Source: Saussurea involucrata
Taxonomy: Eukaryota; Streptophyta; Magnoliopsida; Asterales; Asteraceae
Assembly (NCBI GenBank): GCA_033807775.1
Contig: CM066322.1
Location: 23,466,501-23,530,500 of the forward strand
Reading direction: 5' to 3'
DNA length: 64,000 nucleotides
This document shows positions 32,601 to 43,700 of the stretch, piece after piece. The position numbers and the translations under genes are program-made. The notes below the pieces were generated by a model that searched no databases, had not been told where the DNA came from, and saw only the letters and a list, made by a program, of their open reading frames with translations. Each line of letters begins with the position of its first letter. Position 1 is the stretch's first letter.

Positions 32601-34309
32601 GGCTCGTTCTTGTTGTATCCCTTCTTGAATTGCATGGCTGATAGGGACTTGGCACTACTCTTAGGCCCGCGTTCCGTACCCACCATACAAGTCTTTCCCC
32701 CATCTAGGATACATAACGAATTAGCGAATGGCATAGGGAAAGCACGTACCTTATCGAGGAAGTCTAACCCGAGCACCACTTTGAAGTCATCCATGGGAAC
32801 CACCGAGAAATCGATATCTCCTTCCCACCCACCAATCTTTGCTCGTACATCTTTGGCTACACCATGGATTGGTTTGGCCGTAGAGTTCACCGCTTTGATA
32901 GTACCACTCCCTTTTGTCGCCTTAATCCCTAGCCTTGCGGCTTCCTCAATGGACATGAAGTTATGAGTAGCACCCGTATCGACAAGAGTACGTACCTTAT
33001 TTCCATTGATGATAGCTTCAACGAATTGCAACCCCTTGTTGGCTATCTTGGTCACCTCAGTTTTGCCTTTGATTGCGTTTAAGATCCGCATCGACCCCAT
33101 GCATTCATCGCCGTCTTGAGAGCAACCCTCATCTCGAGTTATGGCATGAAGCTTAGCTTTGCTTGGGCAATCTCGGGCTCGGTGTGGTCCATCACAAAGG
33201 AAGCATCCATTGCTCTTGTAGGCCGTCCTCAAGTCTTTGTTCTTCCCGGTTGGTGGCTTCCGTACATCATTGTTTCTTGCTTGGGTCGACTTCTCTCCCC
33301 CACCTTTCTCATGGTTACCCCTCCGATCCTTTGGCTTCGACGGTTCCTTATTGCTAAAATCGATCAAGGCCTCTGCCTCAGCAATAGCCGTTGCGAGATC
33401 TTGTACCCCACGTCGCCTCAACTCCGTCTTGGCCCATGCTTGCAAGCCATCAAGAAAGTAGAAGAGAGAGTCTTTGTCGGAAAGATCCGGAATCTCCAAG
33501 ATAAGATTGGTGAAGTCCTTCACATACTCCCGGATCGTTCCCATTTGCTTGAGTTTACGAAGACGACTCTTCGCCTCGTCCTCGGCATTCTCCGGATAGA
33601 ATTGCTTCTTAAACTCGCGAATGAAATCACCCCAAGTAGAAATGTTACACGTACCCCTTTCGATATCTCCATATCGACGTCGCCACCACAAAGCCGCGGT
33701 ATCCTTCAAGTACCTCGTGGCCGTCTTGATCTTCATCGCATCCTCCACGATGTTGACCCCATCCATGTATTGCTCCATTTCCCATAGAAAATCATCAACC
33801 GCCCTAGCTTCCCGCTTTCCCACAAACGGTGATGGTTTCGGAATCTCAACCTTTGGAGCATGGTTGCTAGTGTTGCCACCTCCACTAGCCATGGCCCGTT
33901 TAGCCAAACTTAAGTCGGCTTGGATCTCCTCCAAGCTTTGGTGAATCGTGGAGATCTCTTCTTCCACTTCACCTCGAAGCTTAGTTAGCTCGCTCATGAA
34001 CATACCTCTTAAGTCATGAAGCTCGCGTCTCAAGTCGCCACCCAAGACATTGAGGGCGCTCTTGAAATCATCCCGCATATCGGCAAAGTCGGAGTCCAAA
34101 CCTTCCACATGTTGGTTTACCTCCTCAACTTGTGTCTTTATCTCGGCCACGGATGTCTCTACACCCGTCATCCTCATTTCCAAGCTAGAGAGTAAATCTT
34201 TGGACTTACCTCGGTTCTTGTTAGCTCCTTCTTTGCGAGACTCTTCTCGGCCACGGTTCTCGTCAGCAACGGATGCAGTAGCAACGTTCTTATCGGACTC
34301 CTTTGCCAT
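29681..34309 (-). CDS. Chromovirus gag-pol polyprotein, 1542 residues
   Basis: One open frame encodes everything. N-terminal residues to about 140 are a charged coiled coil (SSLEMRMTGVETSVAEIKTQ). Capsid follows, then a zinc knuckle CFLCDGPHRARDC near residue 367, protease VDTGATHNFMS near 442, reverse transcriptase with YLDDIVV near 780, RNase H with HTDASDFA near 928, and integrase with an HPG...CLVCQQ zinc finger and MDFITCLP near 1181. A chromodomain EYLVKWRNMPDSEASWE near 1499 closes it. Chromodomains bind modified histone tails and steer integration to heterochromatin. The start ATG lies only 29 bases from the 5' LTR, with the primer site inside that leader. No stop or shift is seen, so the protein is probably functional. 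Confidence 0.97.
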   Translation of the reverse strand: MAKESDKNVATASVADENRGREESRKEGANKNRGKSKDLLSSLEMRMTGVETSVAEIKTQVEEVNQHVEGLDSDFADMRDDFKSALNVLGGDLRRELHDLRGMFMSELTKLRGEVEEEISTIHQSLEEIQADLSLAKRAMASGGGNTSNHAPKVEIPKPSPFVGKREARAVDDFLWEMEQYMDGVNIVEDAMKIKTATRYLKDTAALWWRRRYGDIERGTCNISTWGDFIREFKKQFYPENAEDEAKSRLRKLKQMGTIREYVKDFTNLILEIPDLSDKDSLFYFLDGLQAWAKTELRRRGVQDLATAIAEAEALIDFSNKEPSKPKDRRGNHEKGGGEKSTQARNNDVRKPPTGKNKDLRTAYKSNGCFLCDGPHRARDCPSKAKLHAITRDEGCSQDGDECMGSMRILNAIKGKTEVTKIANKGLQFVEAIINGNKVRTLVDTGATHNFMSIEEAARLGIKATKGSGTIKAVNSTAKPIHGVAKDVRAKIGGWEGDIDFSVVPMDDFKVVLGLDFLDKVRAFPMPFANSLCILDGGKTCMVGTERGPKSSAKSLSAMQFKKGYNKNEPCYLAVTRQGDDGGRNTEEIPEEIEKVLVEYKDVMPKELPKRLPPRREVDHAIELEPGSKPPSKAPYRMPPPELEELRRQLKELLDAGYIRPSKAPYGAPVLFQRKKDGSLRMCIDYRALNKVTIKNKYPIPLIADLFDQLGKARYFTKLDLRSGYYQVRIAEGDEAKTTCVTRYGSYEFLVMPFGLTNAPATFCTLMNKLFHPFLDKFVVVYLDDIVVYSHTLEEHVSHLKQVFQVLRDNELYVKLEKCSFAQEEVEFLGHKIKDGGLMMDGAKVKAIRDWETPTKVTEVRSFLGLVNYYRRFIKGYSAKAAPLTDLLKKTKAWEWDERCQTAFDELKDAVTEEPVLRLPDVTKPFELHTDASDFAIGGVLMQEGHPIAFESRKLNDTERRYTVQEKEMTAVIHCLRTWRHYLLGSKFVIKTDNVATSYFQTQKKLSPKQARWQDFLAEFDYHLEYKPGKANVVADALSRKAEFAAITQPQFFLQDRIKEGLEHDPMAKNLVALARDGKTRRFWLKGDLLFTKGDRLYVPKWGDLRRTILKECHDSKWAGHPGIKRTLALVEGTFYWPRMGDDVETFVRTCLVCQQDKIEQRQPGGLLEPLPTPKGPWESVSMDFITCLPKTEGYGSIIVVVDRFSKYGTFIAAPPDCTAEETAKLFFKNVVKYWGVPHTIVSDRDPRFTGRFWTEIFKIMGTDLNFSTSFHPQTDGQTERVNALVELYLRHYVSANQSNWAKLLDVAQFSYNMQRSEATGKSPFELVTGRQPLTPNALAASYDGNSPAAYKTMKEWHEQADMARASLDKAARKMKKWADEKRRHVEFKVGDQVMVKLLPQQFKSLRKVHKGLIRRYEGPFPVIGRVGKVSYRLQLPPKLKIHPVFHVSFLKPYHKDMEDPERGVSKRAPTAVVTSFDREVEEILSDRKVSRRGVPSYTEYLVKWRNMPDSEASWEAQDTLWQFADKIKEYHEDGTTRTSRA

Positions 34310-34338
34310 GCCTTCAATCGACCTGCTCTGATACCAAA

Positions 34339-34773
34339 TGTCACGGACTTGTCTCTACAAGATCGCGTGCGGCCTTAGTTCTCGAACTAAGTCAGCCAAA
34401 CTCCCGAAACAACTAACGATTAAGGCAAGTAACGAGAACACAAGAGACTATTAGAATGCAAAGGAACTTGTATTGCTTGAGAGAACTTACAAGAGAGCTT
34501 AGAAGAATACTTTGAGGTGTCTTGTGCCAAATGAGGCCACTACCTATTTATACTACTCTAGGGAACATTCTAGAGAATATCTATCTAGATATGTACATGG
34601 ATCATTCTAGATCTATCAAGAGGGATTCTATATACAAGAGGCTTCTACCTCCTTCCATGGAGAGTCTTCTAGAAAGCTTCCACAAGGTCCTCCATGCTTC
34701 TTGAGTAGTGTAGAAGGTTCCGGATTCCGGTGAACCTTCGGGAAATCCGTCTCACGTTTGGCGGGTCGTCACA
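34339..34773 (-). repeat. 5' LTR of the chromovirus
   Basis: Matches 29235-29669 base for base as far as I can compare. The primer site lies just beyond its end at 34325-34336. Confidence 0.95.
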
Positions 34774-35147
34774 TTATGGTCATCCAAACATGTACCCAAG
34801 AAAAAACTAGCTTATAAACTAGCTTTTTTTGCCAAACGATGCCTAAGATAGGTGTTAAGAGTGCATTATATTTACAATTAATTACGTGAGAAAATACCTT
34901 TATAATTTATCTTGAAAGTAAAATCATGATAAATGTTCAAAATATCTTTGGAAAAAAACATAGTTGCTCCATGAATTTTTTTTATATCATATACATTCGT
35001 GGAAGTACCCCGAGTCGGGATATCGAGCCCATGGTGTGACATGTAAGAGTTATGGACGCCCATTCAGCATCTATGTACTTGATGATATCTTATCGTAAGA
35101 AACTACACTTCTGACATTCAAATAAATGGGATTGAATCACCAAGGCT

Positions 35148-35449
35148 ATGTTTGGCAAACTAGCTGATAAGCTAGCTGTTAACTGATAAACTAGTTGGTA
35201 ACTGATAAACTAGCTGGTAAAAAAGTCACGTTTGGCAAAAAGTAGCTTATAAGCATTTAAATGACCAAAAAATACATATTAAAAAAATAGTTAATAAATA
35301 ATAATTAATAGATGAGAGCATAATTGGAATATTTACAAAAAACTACTCATAAGCTACTCCAAGTAGCTTTTCAAAAAGCTAGCTTATGGTCATCCAAACA
35401 TGTACCCAAAAAACAAGGTAGCTTTTTTTTGCCAAACAATGCCCAAGTA
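35148..35449. mobile_element. Second copy of the hAT-like MITE, uninterrupted
   Basis: Begins GGCTATGTTTGGCAAACTAG and ends TTTGCCAAACAATGCC. It carries AAAGCTAGCTTATGGTCATC uninterrupted near 35377, which is the pre-insertion form of the chromovirus target. Confidence 0.8.
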
Positions 35450-36005
35450 CAACCGATAAATATAACGAATCACCCGAGTATTTGGTGGGCATAAAGTGAC
35501 AGTGGTTTTTACACAACTCTGACGAAAGAAACAACAATCAACCCAAAACAACCAACCCCAACTCTAGAAGGTCAAGAGTTCAAGTCTCATCTATTTTAGA
35601 GTACATAAATAATATTTACTTCAAGTCCCAAAAGAGAATATCAAGGTGACCTCATTTAAATGTTTAAAATTTCAAACTCAAAATGCACTTAACAATGCAA
35701 TTTTAAGCTAATCCCTGAAAGAAAGAAAGAAAGAAAGAAAAAAGTGCTTATTTCTGTACAAAATAATCAGGGAAGTCATGTTTCTAAAGCAATAATGCTA
35801 TATTGAGTTGTACCTTTTAAGCTCAAGAAGAGATGCCTAGTGAACAAAATCAACCCCTTCCTGTCCCCCTGCTGTCAAATTTTCAATACACAAACATAAA
35901 ATGCAACCCTCTATTCTGTATATCTCTCTACAATAATGCAACTTAAATTATGTCGTTTAGTTATTAATTTACGAATGCAGACATGAATTGGTAATAATAG
36001 TCGAG
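35450..36005. other. 3' flank of the cap methyltransferase gene
   Basis: Contains a short (GAAA)n run near 35718-35741 and AT-rich spacer. Probably includes the 3' untranslated region of the minus-strand gene. No other gene is seen. Confidence 0.4.
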
Positions 36006-39000
36006 TTAGAGAGCTTCCGAGAAACGTAAGCCTTCAGGTCCAGGACCTAAAATCCCTTTCTGTTCAGTTATCTTGCCCAGGCTGAAACTTGATTCAGTAT
36101 GAGACGCTCCAATTTTCTCTTCGTCCCTCCACACGCTACCTTGCCACTCCCTCTGAAACAAAAAACCAAGAAACACAGAAATAATAAGTTGGGAAAATAA
36201 ATAAAAATCAACTTTGCGATTTATTCAATTCAAGGGTTGAATATGGCACATCTTGTCTCAACTTGCAAATTTAGGTAGCTTCAGTGTTCTCAAATATCAC
36301 CCAAAATCTGGGCTGCTGATGTTTTTAGTACTACACAATATTTATATATAGCAAAACTCACACAACACTTGCATTCACCCTTTGTTGGGTATAAAAATGT
36401 TAAGGTGTTTACTATCTAAATTCGTTTGGAGAAAGTTGAAACAAATACAAGATTTAATTCAAGATTCACAGTCCATGAAACTACTGTACTGATTTTTATA
36501 GCAATTTCAAAGGTGGGAATTATTCAGATTTAACATCAGAAATTCAGAACTACTTCATAGCTAATTAAATCATTATGGACTTTGACGCATCAAACATTAA
36601 AACTTGCCTCATCAAGGATTTGGGTTGCATCATGCAACACTGGGGTCATAAGCGGAGGGGCAACATCAGGATCAGGCTTTTGAAATATGAATGTAGTATA
36701 CAAACCTGCAAAAGTGTAAGCATAGTGAAGAACAAACAAAGGGGGGGGGGGGAGGAAAAAAAACGTAAATAAACAAACATCCAAGTTTGAGGCATGTTGG
36801 CTCTTTTGGAAAACAACTACAAGATCAAAGGACGACGAAAACGGACGCACTACCTAGTACATCATAGAATTTCGGTAGGAGCCTCCCTCTGGGGTCCACA
36901 AGACCATGACCTGCTTCTAGAAGCATCCCGGAAAATTGTGCTCTGATATTACAGGGTAAAATGAGAAAATCACGATTCACGGCAGTGGAAACCTGAAACA
37001 GCAGTGATCATACCCACAAAGACCTACTACCTATTATCGTCGTAAAATTCCAGCAAGTTTTGTATCTCCACATATTCAAGACCAGCTTCTCTGGCCAACC
37101 TGGTAACATGTCATAAACATTAATTAACAAAATTTGGGAAGTCAACTAGCAAAGATTACAAGTATTAACATGTTTCAACTCAGACAGATATAAACTGTAA
37201 GAACTGGTATTACGTATTAGGAATATATTACAACTAGACCCCCGTATTGTGGCATTACTTCATATTGACCCCCACAATTTCCCTGAATGCTTTGAGAACT
37301 TGAGCACCCTAAAATTCACATCTAGGCCCCACTTCACTGTTTCAATGCCTATGATGTCCCTGTACAACCTGATAATGTTCTTGTCTTGCTAATAACTTGT
37401 AACCTAAAACTAATCTACTGAAGTTGATGTCTCCAAAAACACATTGTTAACACATGAACAATAGTACCACATATAATTTGAACTGAAAAGGTCAACATCT
37501 CAACCTGATTAAGCTTGGGAAATGTACCAAGCAATGTGTTTCAGCAGAGGTATCATTTGCAAACTTCAGCTGGTACTTTTTCCCAAAAAAAGGAAACCTG
37601 CAATTTACCATAGAACAAAGATAAATTCATGTGTTTGATTATATTTTACAAGAAATATAGTATGTTGGATATTTTCTTATACTTCTCTTCTTCAACTTCA
37701 AAAGTGATCATATAGTTGTCTGACCGAATGCAATTGGGAACAAGGTTGGGCTTCATGCCGCCACTCCTGTTATGGTACGCTTCCACATTTTTCTGATACT
37801 TTGCCCTGCAAGGTCATTCAGCTGCATGGTTTCATACTCATAACATGGATATGGATTATGAATATGTACACAATACGGATTATGAAAATTTTCTGGTACA
37901 ACCTATGTCAACATTACAGAACCGTTTCCATCACAATATGGCCACCTAATAATGAAATCGTGTTTTGACTTTACATTGAATAAGCAAGACTCAAAATTCA
38001 CATATGATCTGTATGGTGGCGTTTGGTTCGCAGATTCCTTCAGAATATGATGGAATTGAAATGTTGAATTCCATTGACCAAATTTCATTCCTTTGTTTGG
38101 TTCATTCTTTTTCACGGAAGGAATCTCTAAATGCCACCAAATTCCACCAATGAGGAAATTTAACATTCCTTAGCAACTACATGGTATTTTGATGGAATGG
38201 AATTCATTTTTTTATAATACCAATTACCAAATATGCCCTTAACCCAATATACCCTAATATAAAACCCATCTGATAAACAATGCCTCCATCAAACTTGATT
38301 TCCTACTCCATTGCCACCTTAGGCTCTTACTTAGTAGTTAGTCCTCCAAATTGACAAATGTGACTTTAAAATGGCTTCAAACATCAAGTGTTCAGATGGT
38401 CTACAATATGAATTTATCACTGTACTGTTCGTCTACATTCAGATAGCACATGTGTACTGCACGAGTGCACGTCACTATCAAACGGGTTCTATTTGTTTCC
38501 TATGTGAGTTGATTTTATATTTCACTTAACCTGGATAGGGTGATGCCAACAGACTCTATTTGTTTCCTAGGTTTGTTAATCTTAGGTTTCTTTTTCAATT
38601 AACGGGTATCTAGCATTAACATTATTAACATATATTCTGGCAACACTCGTGAACTTTCAACATTAAACTGCACATATCATGATCCCAAGTATCAATTCAC
38701 CCCCACAACAAGGCTGAGTTGCTACATTGCCAAAAAGAAAAGACAACCACTAACTGCAAGTTTAGAAGCTCCGAAATCATGGTCAAATGTCACACTGTGA
38801 CCAATGTTACTGGTAAACATATGAACAAAACCAAAAATATTACAATACATCCAAGTTGGTGGCTTCCTAAGCAATTAGCACCATACTACCCTTACTAATA
38901 TCTTTAGTGAGAGAAAGAAGTGATTCCACGTTGGACGATTTATTGAGACATGTGATTGCAGATGCTTATCAAGACAGATGCATCAAATTATTCAAACTGA

Positions 39001-40439
39001 AAATCATAAAATGATCATAAATAGAAGTCGGAGACAGCGACTGACGAAAACATGGTACCCTACCATATAGTAGATGAGTCCAGAGTAATACCCATAAGAT
39101 AACCTCCTGGTTTCAACAAAGATGATACATTCTGCAGAAGTCTTCGTACTTTCTCCTCAGTTTCAAAACAGAACTGCAGTAGAACAAATGTTTCAATTCC
39201 ACTGAAGACTTAAATATTAGTAAAAACAATGGAGTCAGACCTGCAAATGTTGCATGCAACAAACAATATCAGCTGTATTTCCCTTATCCCCTAAATTTGC
39301 TTCTAAGTTTTCCTGAAGAAAGTCAACATCCATCAGTAGACAAAATACAAAGTCAGAAATGCCTAAATGACTACTTATAATAACACATGACATATGTAAA
39401 ATACAATGCAATTAAATTAACTTTTGGCTGCAGCCTTTTTTCCTCCAAAAACACATGTCTTCAATAATTTTGAACTCATGGCAATCAATATCACAATGAT
39501 AATGGAGAATTTAAATGCATGCATCAATAAAGTTACTTATGTCCAAACACAAACAAAAGGACTCACAATACAGGGGTCAAGCTCATAAAACTCGGAAGTG
39601 TAAGTCTTGCGCCGACTCTCCCATGCTTCTCGAACTTCTCTAACTCCAGATGACGCTTCATCTGCCAACATAATGATCCCATTCCCATTTCCCATCAAAA
39701 TAAACAAATACTAGAAGTAATTAATATCTTCATCTGAATCAAATCACCCTATACCCTCCATTTCGAGCAACAAACATAAGCTAGAACAGTATGTTCAAGT
39801 AGAAAATCTTCATGAAAATAGTTAATCCTAGAACAAACTCAAACCACCTAAAAAGATCAAAACTGTACGGAACTCTTGAGCAAAATAATTGCTTTTGTTC
39901 AAGTGAAGTTATGGTTATTGCTTCCAATATCAAACTCACATGATTTTAATTTTATTTTGAACACTAAAAATTTGTCACCGTCTCTAGATAATACGAAATT
40001 AAAATCTCTAAACGGATCATTCAACCACAAACCCTAACTCTGATTTTTAAAACGAACGAGTTAACAATTTCATACACGTACCAACTCTGAATCAGTCATT
40101 AAAAGAGAAAAAGGTCGTTGATTTTATTTGAGATTACCAATTCCAATGAAGTGGCCGATTTGAGCTTCATCCCACCTCTCTTCATCCGGTACTCCTCCGC
40201 AATACAAATCACACACCTTAAAAACAAACCAATTTTAACATGAAAGTAAAACAAGAAGCATACATATGTTCATGATCAAACGCATAGAGATATGGAGTGT
40301 TTGAAGGGAGATTACAGACAGTAGCGTAGGGAGAGACGAAAATCTTGATAAGAGCGGTCTTGACGACTTCGAATAGACGATGGTGAGTTGAATCAGTGAG
40401 CCTGTTGTTGTGAGTAGAGATCGTTGGAGTCAGAATCAT
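36006..40439 (-). CDS. mRNA cap guanine-N7 methyltransferase 2, eleven exons
   Basis: Exons on the minus strand: 40320-40439, 40138-40216, 39567-39661, 39241-39312, 39064-39173, 37683-37805, 37505-37597, 37031-37099, 36854-36942, 36608-36705 and 36006-36152. Phases agree and the joined frame is 1095 nt (364 residues plus stop), close to the Arabidopsis homologue. The enzyme transfers methyl from S-adenosylmethionine to N7 of the mRNA cap guanine. Visible motifs are VCDLYCGGVPDEERWDEAQI (cofactor-binding region), ADIVCCMQHLQFCFE, LLKPGGYLMGITLDSSTIW, AKYQKNVEAYHNR, FPFFGKKYQLKF, CLVHFPSLIRLAREAGLEYV, and C-terminal KITEQKGILGPGPEGLRFSE. The start ATG is 40439. Intron 10 begins with GC (GCAAGT) rather than GT. 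Intron 5 is the longest and contains a TE-like insertion. Confidence 0.93.
38008..38230. mobile_element. Possible MITE in intron 5 of the cap methyltransferase
   Basis: TGGCGTTTGGTTCGCAGATTCC begins a stretch with inverted TGGAATTGAAATG/CATTCCATCAAAAT-like segments, typical of fold-back elements. The ends are not sharply defined. Confidence 0.4.
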
Positions 40440-40533
40440 CTTCTTCCCATAAAACCCTACACTTGTTTGGGGATACAATTACGGTAAGCGGTGAGTTCGT
40501 TAAGGCAGACGACGTAAGCGCGAGTTTCAAAAC

Positions 40534-40581
40534 TAGCTGTGACTGTGAGCTTCAATACACGAAATATCAAATTAATTTCAT
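40534..40581 (+). repeat. 48-bp direct repeat, copy 1
   Basis: TAGCTGTGACTGTGAGCTTC... occurs again exactly at 40640-40687, a period of 106 bases. It lies in the upstream region of the cap methyltransferase gene. Confidence 0.92.
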
Positions 40582-40639
40582 AAATTGGTTTAGAGTAAAA
40601 TTTTGTTTGTATTAAAATAATTTGATATTTTGTTTGTAT

Positions 40640-40687
40640 TAGCTGTGACTGTGAGCTTCAATACACGAAATATCAAATTAATTTCAT
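40640..40687 (+). repeat. 48-bp direct repeat, copy 2, abutting the copia
   Basis: Exact second copy of 40534-40581. The truncated copia starts immediately after it at 40688. Confidence 0.92.
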
Positions 40688-40711
40688 CTATGGGACCAGC
40701 ACCACACCCAT

Positions 40712-43700
40712 TTATGGGAGGTGATCAATGGTTGAGATTGAAAAAAGTTTAACCGTCTTGCGAAGAACATGTTGACGAGTGAAATGACAGTCAATCTCAA
40801 TGTGCTTTGTGCGCTCATGAAAAACATCATTGTGAGCAATCTGAATAGCACTAGTGTTATCACACCATAATGGTGTTGGGGAAAATTGATGAGCACCCAT
40901 ATCAGATAGTAGCCAGCGTAGCCATACGAGTTCCTGAGTAGTGTCAGCTAAGACTCTATATTCCGCTTCAGTGCTGGACCGAGCTGTCAGCGATTGTTTC
41001 TTGCTGCGCCAGGAGATAAGAGAGTTACCAAGGAAGAAACAATAGCATGTGGTGGAACGGCGGTCGGTTATGTCACCATCCCAGTCTGCATCTGAGAAGG
41101 CACGAAGTTGTAAGGATGAAGTGGATGAGAAATGAAGTCCATGAAACATCGTCCCTTTGAGATACCGAAGTATACGAAGAACAGGGACATAGTGGTCTGA
41201 GCACGGGGCAGCCATGAATTGGCTAACTATATGAACTGCATAGGCTAGGTCTGGTCTACTGACAGTCAGGTAGACCAGAGATCCAACTAGTTGACGATAC
41301 CGTGTAGGGTCTTTCAGCGTGGTTCTGGCATTCGGAGCAAGGTGCAGATTTTGCTCAATGGGTGTAGATGCAACTTTGTTGTCTGTGATCCCAGCCTTGG
41401 ACAGCAGATCTGAGATGTATTTGGCTTGACAGAGATAGATGCCAGAAGAGTCTGACAGAACTTCAAGGCCAAGAAAGTAGTGTAGTTTGCCAAGATCTTT
41501 CATCTCAAAACAAGAGCTGAGAGACTTTTTGAGATGGATGATACCTGTAGAATCACTGCTGGTAATGATCATATCATCAACGTACAACAAAAGTAAGATA
41601 GTACCTGCAGCAGTAGTGCGAGTAAACAAGCCAGAATCATAATTACTCGGAGAGAACCCCAAAGAGATGACGGTATTGCTGAATTTTTCAAACCAAGCAC
41701 GAGGAGCTTGTTTGAGGCCATAGAGGGCTTTTCGAAGTCGACAGACATTCCCCTGACGGGAGGTCACACCTGGAGGGAGTCTCATGTAGACTTCCTCTTC
41801 GAGATCGCCATTGAGAAAGGCATTCTTGACATCCATCTGATAGAGTGGCCATTTCTTGGTGGCAGCGATGGCTAGAAGACTACGAACCGAGGTGACCCGA
41901 GCCACGGGAGCAAAGGTTTCCTCGTAGTCAATGCCATATTCTTGATTGAAGCCTTTTGCCACAAGACGTGTTTTGTAACGGTCAATAGATCCATCAGATT
42001 TGGTTTTGATTTTGAAGACCCATTTGCAACCAATGGGTGACTTGCCCGATGGAAGAGGAACAAATTCCCATGTATTGGCTTTGTCAAGAGCCTGAAGTTC
42101 CTCAGTCATAGCTTGCTGCCAGACAGGGTTAGAAGCGGCTTCCTTATAGGAAGTAGGTTCATGGGTGGACAACAAAGTGGCATAACAATGATAATCACGA
42201 AGGTGAGTATGAACTTGTCTTACCCGATCGGAGCGTCTTACTTCATCTTGTGGTTGAGAGGAGCTAGGATCCAGAGACTCAGTAGATGGCTCAGAAGTAG
42301 TCCTTGGAGTTGGTGCAGATGATTGATCATGGTCAGCTGGCATAGATGGAACAGATGACTGCTCAGATGAGACAGATGGAGGTTCAGATGATGCGGAAGA
42401 TGGTGGATCAGATGATGAGGAGAGTATGGGATCTAATTGGAGTAAATCCATTGAGATAGATGTGTCTGTGAAGAAGGAAGTAGACGGAGTGATTGTGTCC
42501 TGAAATTTTGACACCTTAGAGAAGGGAAGATGTTCCCAGAAGGTGACATGACGGGATATACGAAGTCTCTTAGAGACTGGATCCCAACAACGATAGCCTT
42601 TATGTTCAATACCATAGCCAAGGAAGCAGCACAGACGAGAACGAGGTTCAAGTTTGGTGTGTTCATGAGGTTGTAGCTGAACAAAGCAGGCACAACCCCA
42701 CACTTTGAGTAGTTCATAGGGAGGAGAGACTCCATAGAGTATTTCATACGGAGACTTTTGATTGAGAATAGGAGTCGGGTGTCGGTTGATGGTGTAGACA
42801 GCCGTGAAGGCTGCTTCACCCCAAAAACGTTCTGGGCACTTGGCTGATATTAAAAGAGTACGGACAGTGTCGAGGATGTGTCGGTGTTTTCGTTCGGCAC
42901 GACCATTTTGTGGAGAGGTTTTGGGACAAGAGTACTGAGAAAGAGTGCCCTGAGATTGGAGAAAAGAGAGAAGAGACGATTCTTTGTATTCCATAGCATT
43001 ATCTGCTCGAAGAACCTTTATAGGTTTTGAAAATTGGGTTAGAATCATTCGAGCAAAGGTGATATAAAGTTTAGGTAATTCTGAGCGGTTTTTCTTGAGA
43101 TAAATCCATGTAAATCGTGTGTGATCATCGATAACGATTACAAAATATCGAGCACCTCCTATAGATGGGTGTGGTGCTGGTCCCCATACATCAGAATGAA
43201 TAAGATCAAAAGCAGAAGCAGATTTAAAATCGTTAGTTTGAAAAGGTAAATCATGATGTTTGCCAAGTTGACAAGATAGACAGGAAACATTTCCAGAGGA
43301 AGTGTTTCCTAACATCCCTGAACTAGCTAAAACTTTTATTCTTGCTAAGGATAAATGGCCTAAGCGCGCATGCCATAGTTCAAAAGAAGGAGTACTGGAG
43401 ACTGAAACAACAAAATTTGATGAAGGGAAAGGAAGGCGTGGATAGACCACTTCAACCATCCGACCAACTTTACGGCCTACTCCAAGGATCTGCTTGGTCT
43501 TTGGATCCTGCACAACACAGCCAGAAGAGTGAAATAAGACGATTAGACCGGCTTCCATAAGTTGAGTGATTGAAATCAGATTCACAGATAAGTTAGGTAT
43601 ATGTAGCACATCAGGTATTTGAATATCGGGGGTAGATACCGTCCCACTGAAGGATACCGGTAAACGAGTAGCATCAGCAGTACGAACTGATGAAAACATG

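Larger units (their letters stand above)
29235..34773 (-). mobile_element. Intact Ty3/gypsy chromovirus (Galadriel/Reina-like)
   Basis: Two 435-bp LTRs look identical on inspection. They enclose one uninterrupted polyprotein, a tRNA-iMet primer site (reverse complement GCTCTGATACCA beside the right LTR) and a purine tract (AGGTGGGGGAGAA) beside the left LTR. A 4-bp TTAT duplication flanks the element and is confirmed by the empty site in the neighbouring MITE. All domains for autonomous transposition are present, with a C-terminal chromodomain. Reading-frame integrity and matching LTRs indicate very recent insertion. The lineage name is my judgement from integrase and chromodomain wording. 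Confidence 0.95.
28596..34850. mobile_element. hAT-like MITE interrupted by the chromovirus
   Basis: The left part runs 28596-29234 and the right part 34774-34850. Ends are ATGTTTGGCAAACTAG and GCCAAACGATGC, with many copies of AGCTAGCTTAT. The sequence CAAAAAGCTAGCTTAT is cut by the chromovirus and resumes as TTATGGTCATCC. The copy at 35148-35449 has this stretch unbroken. Confidence 0.75.

Noticed and set aside
34325..34336. tRNA-like GCTCTGATACCA sequences (also at 16498, 45458, 55031)
   Set aside because: These are primer-binding sites for tRNA-iMet in LTR elements on the minus strand, not tRNA genes. No folded tRNA gene was seen anywhere in the window.
40437..40478. Longer N-terminus for the cap methyltransferase starting at 40478
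   Set aside because: That start is TTG, not ATG; the first real ATG is at 40439.
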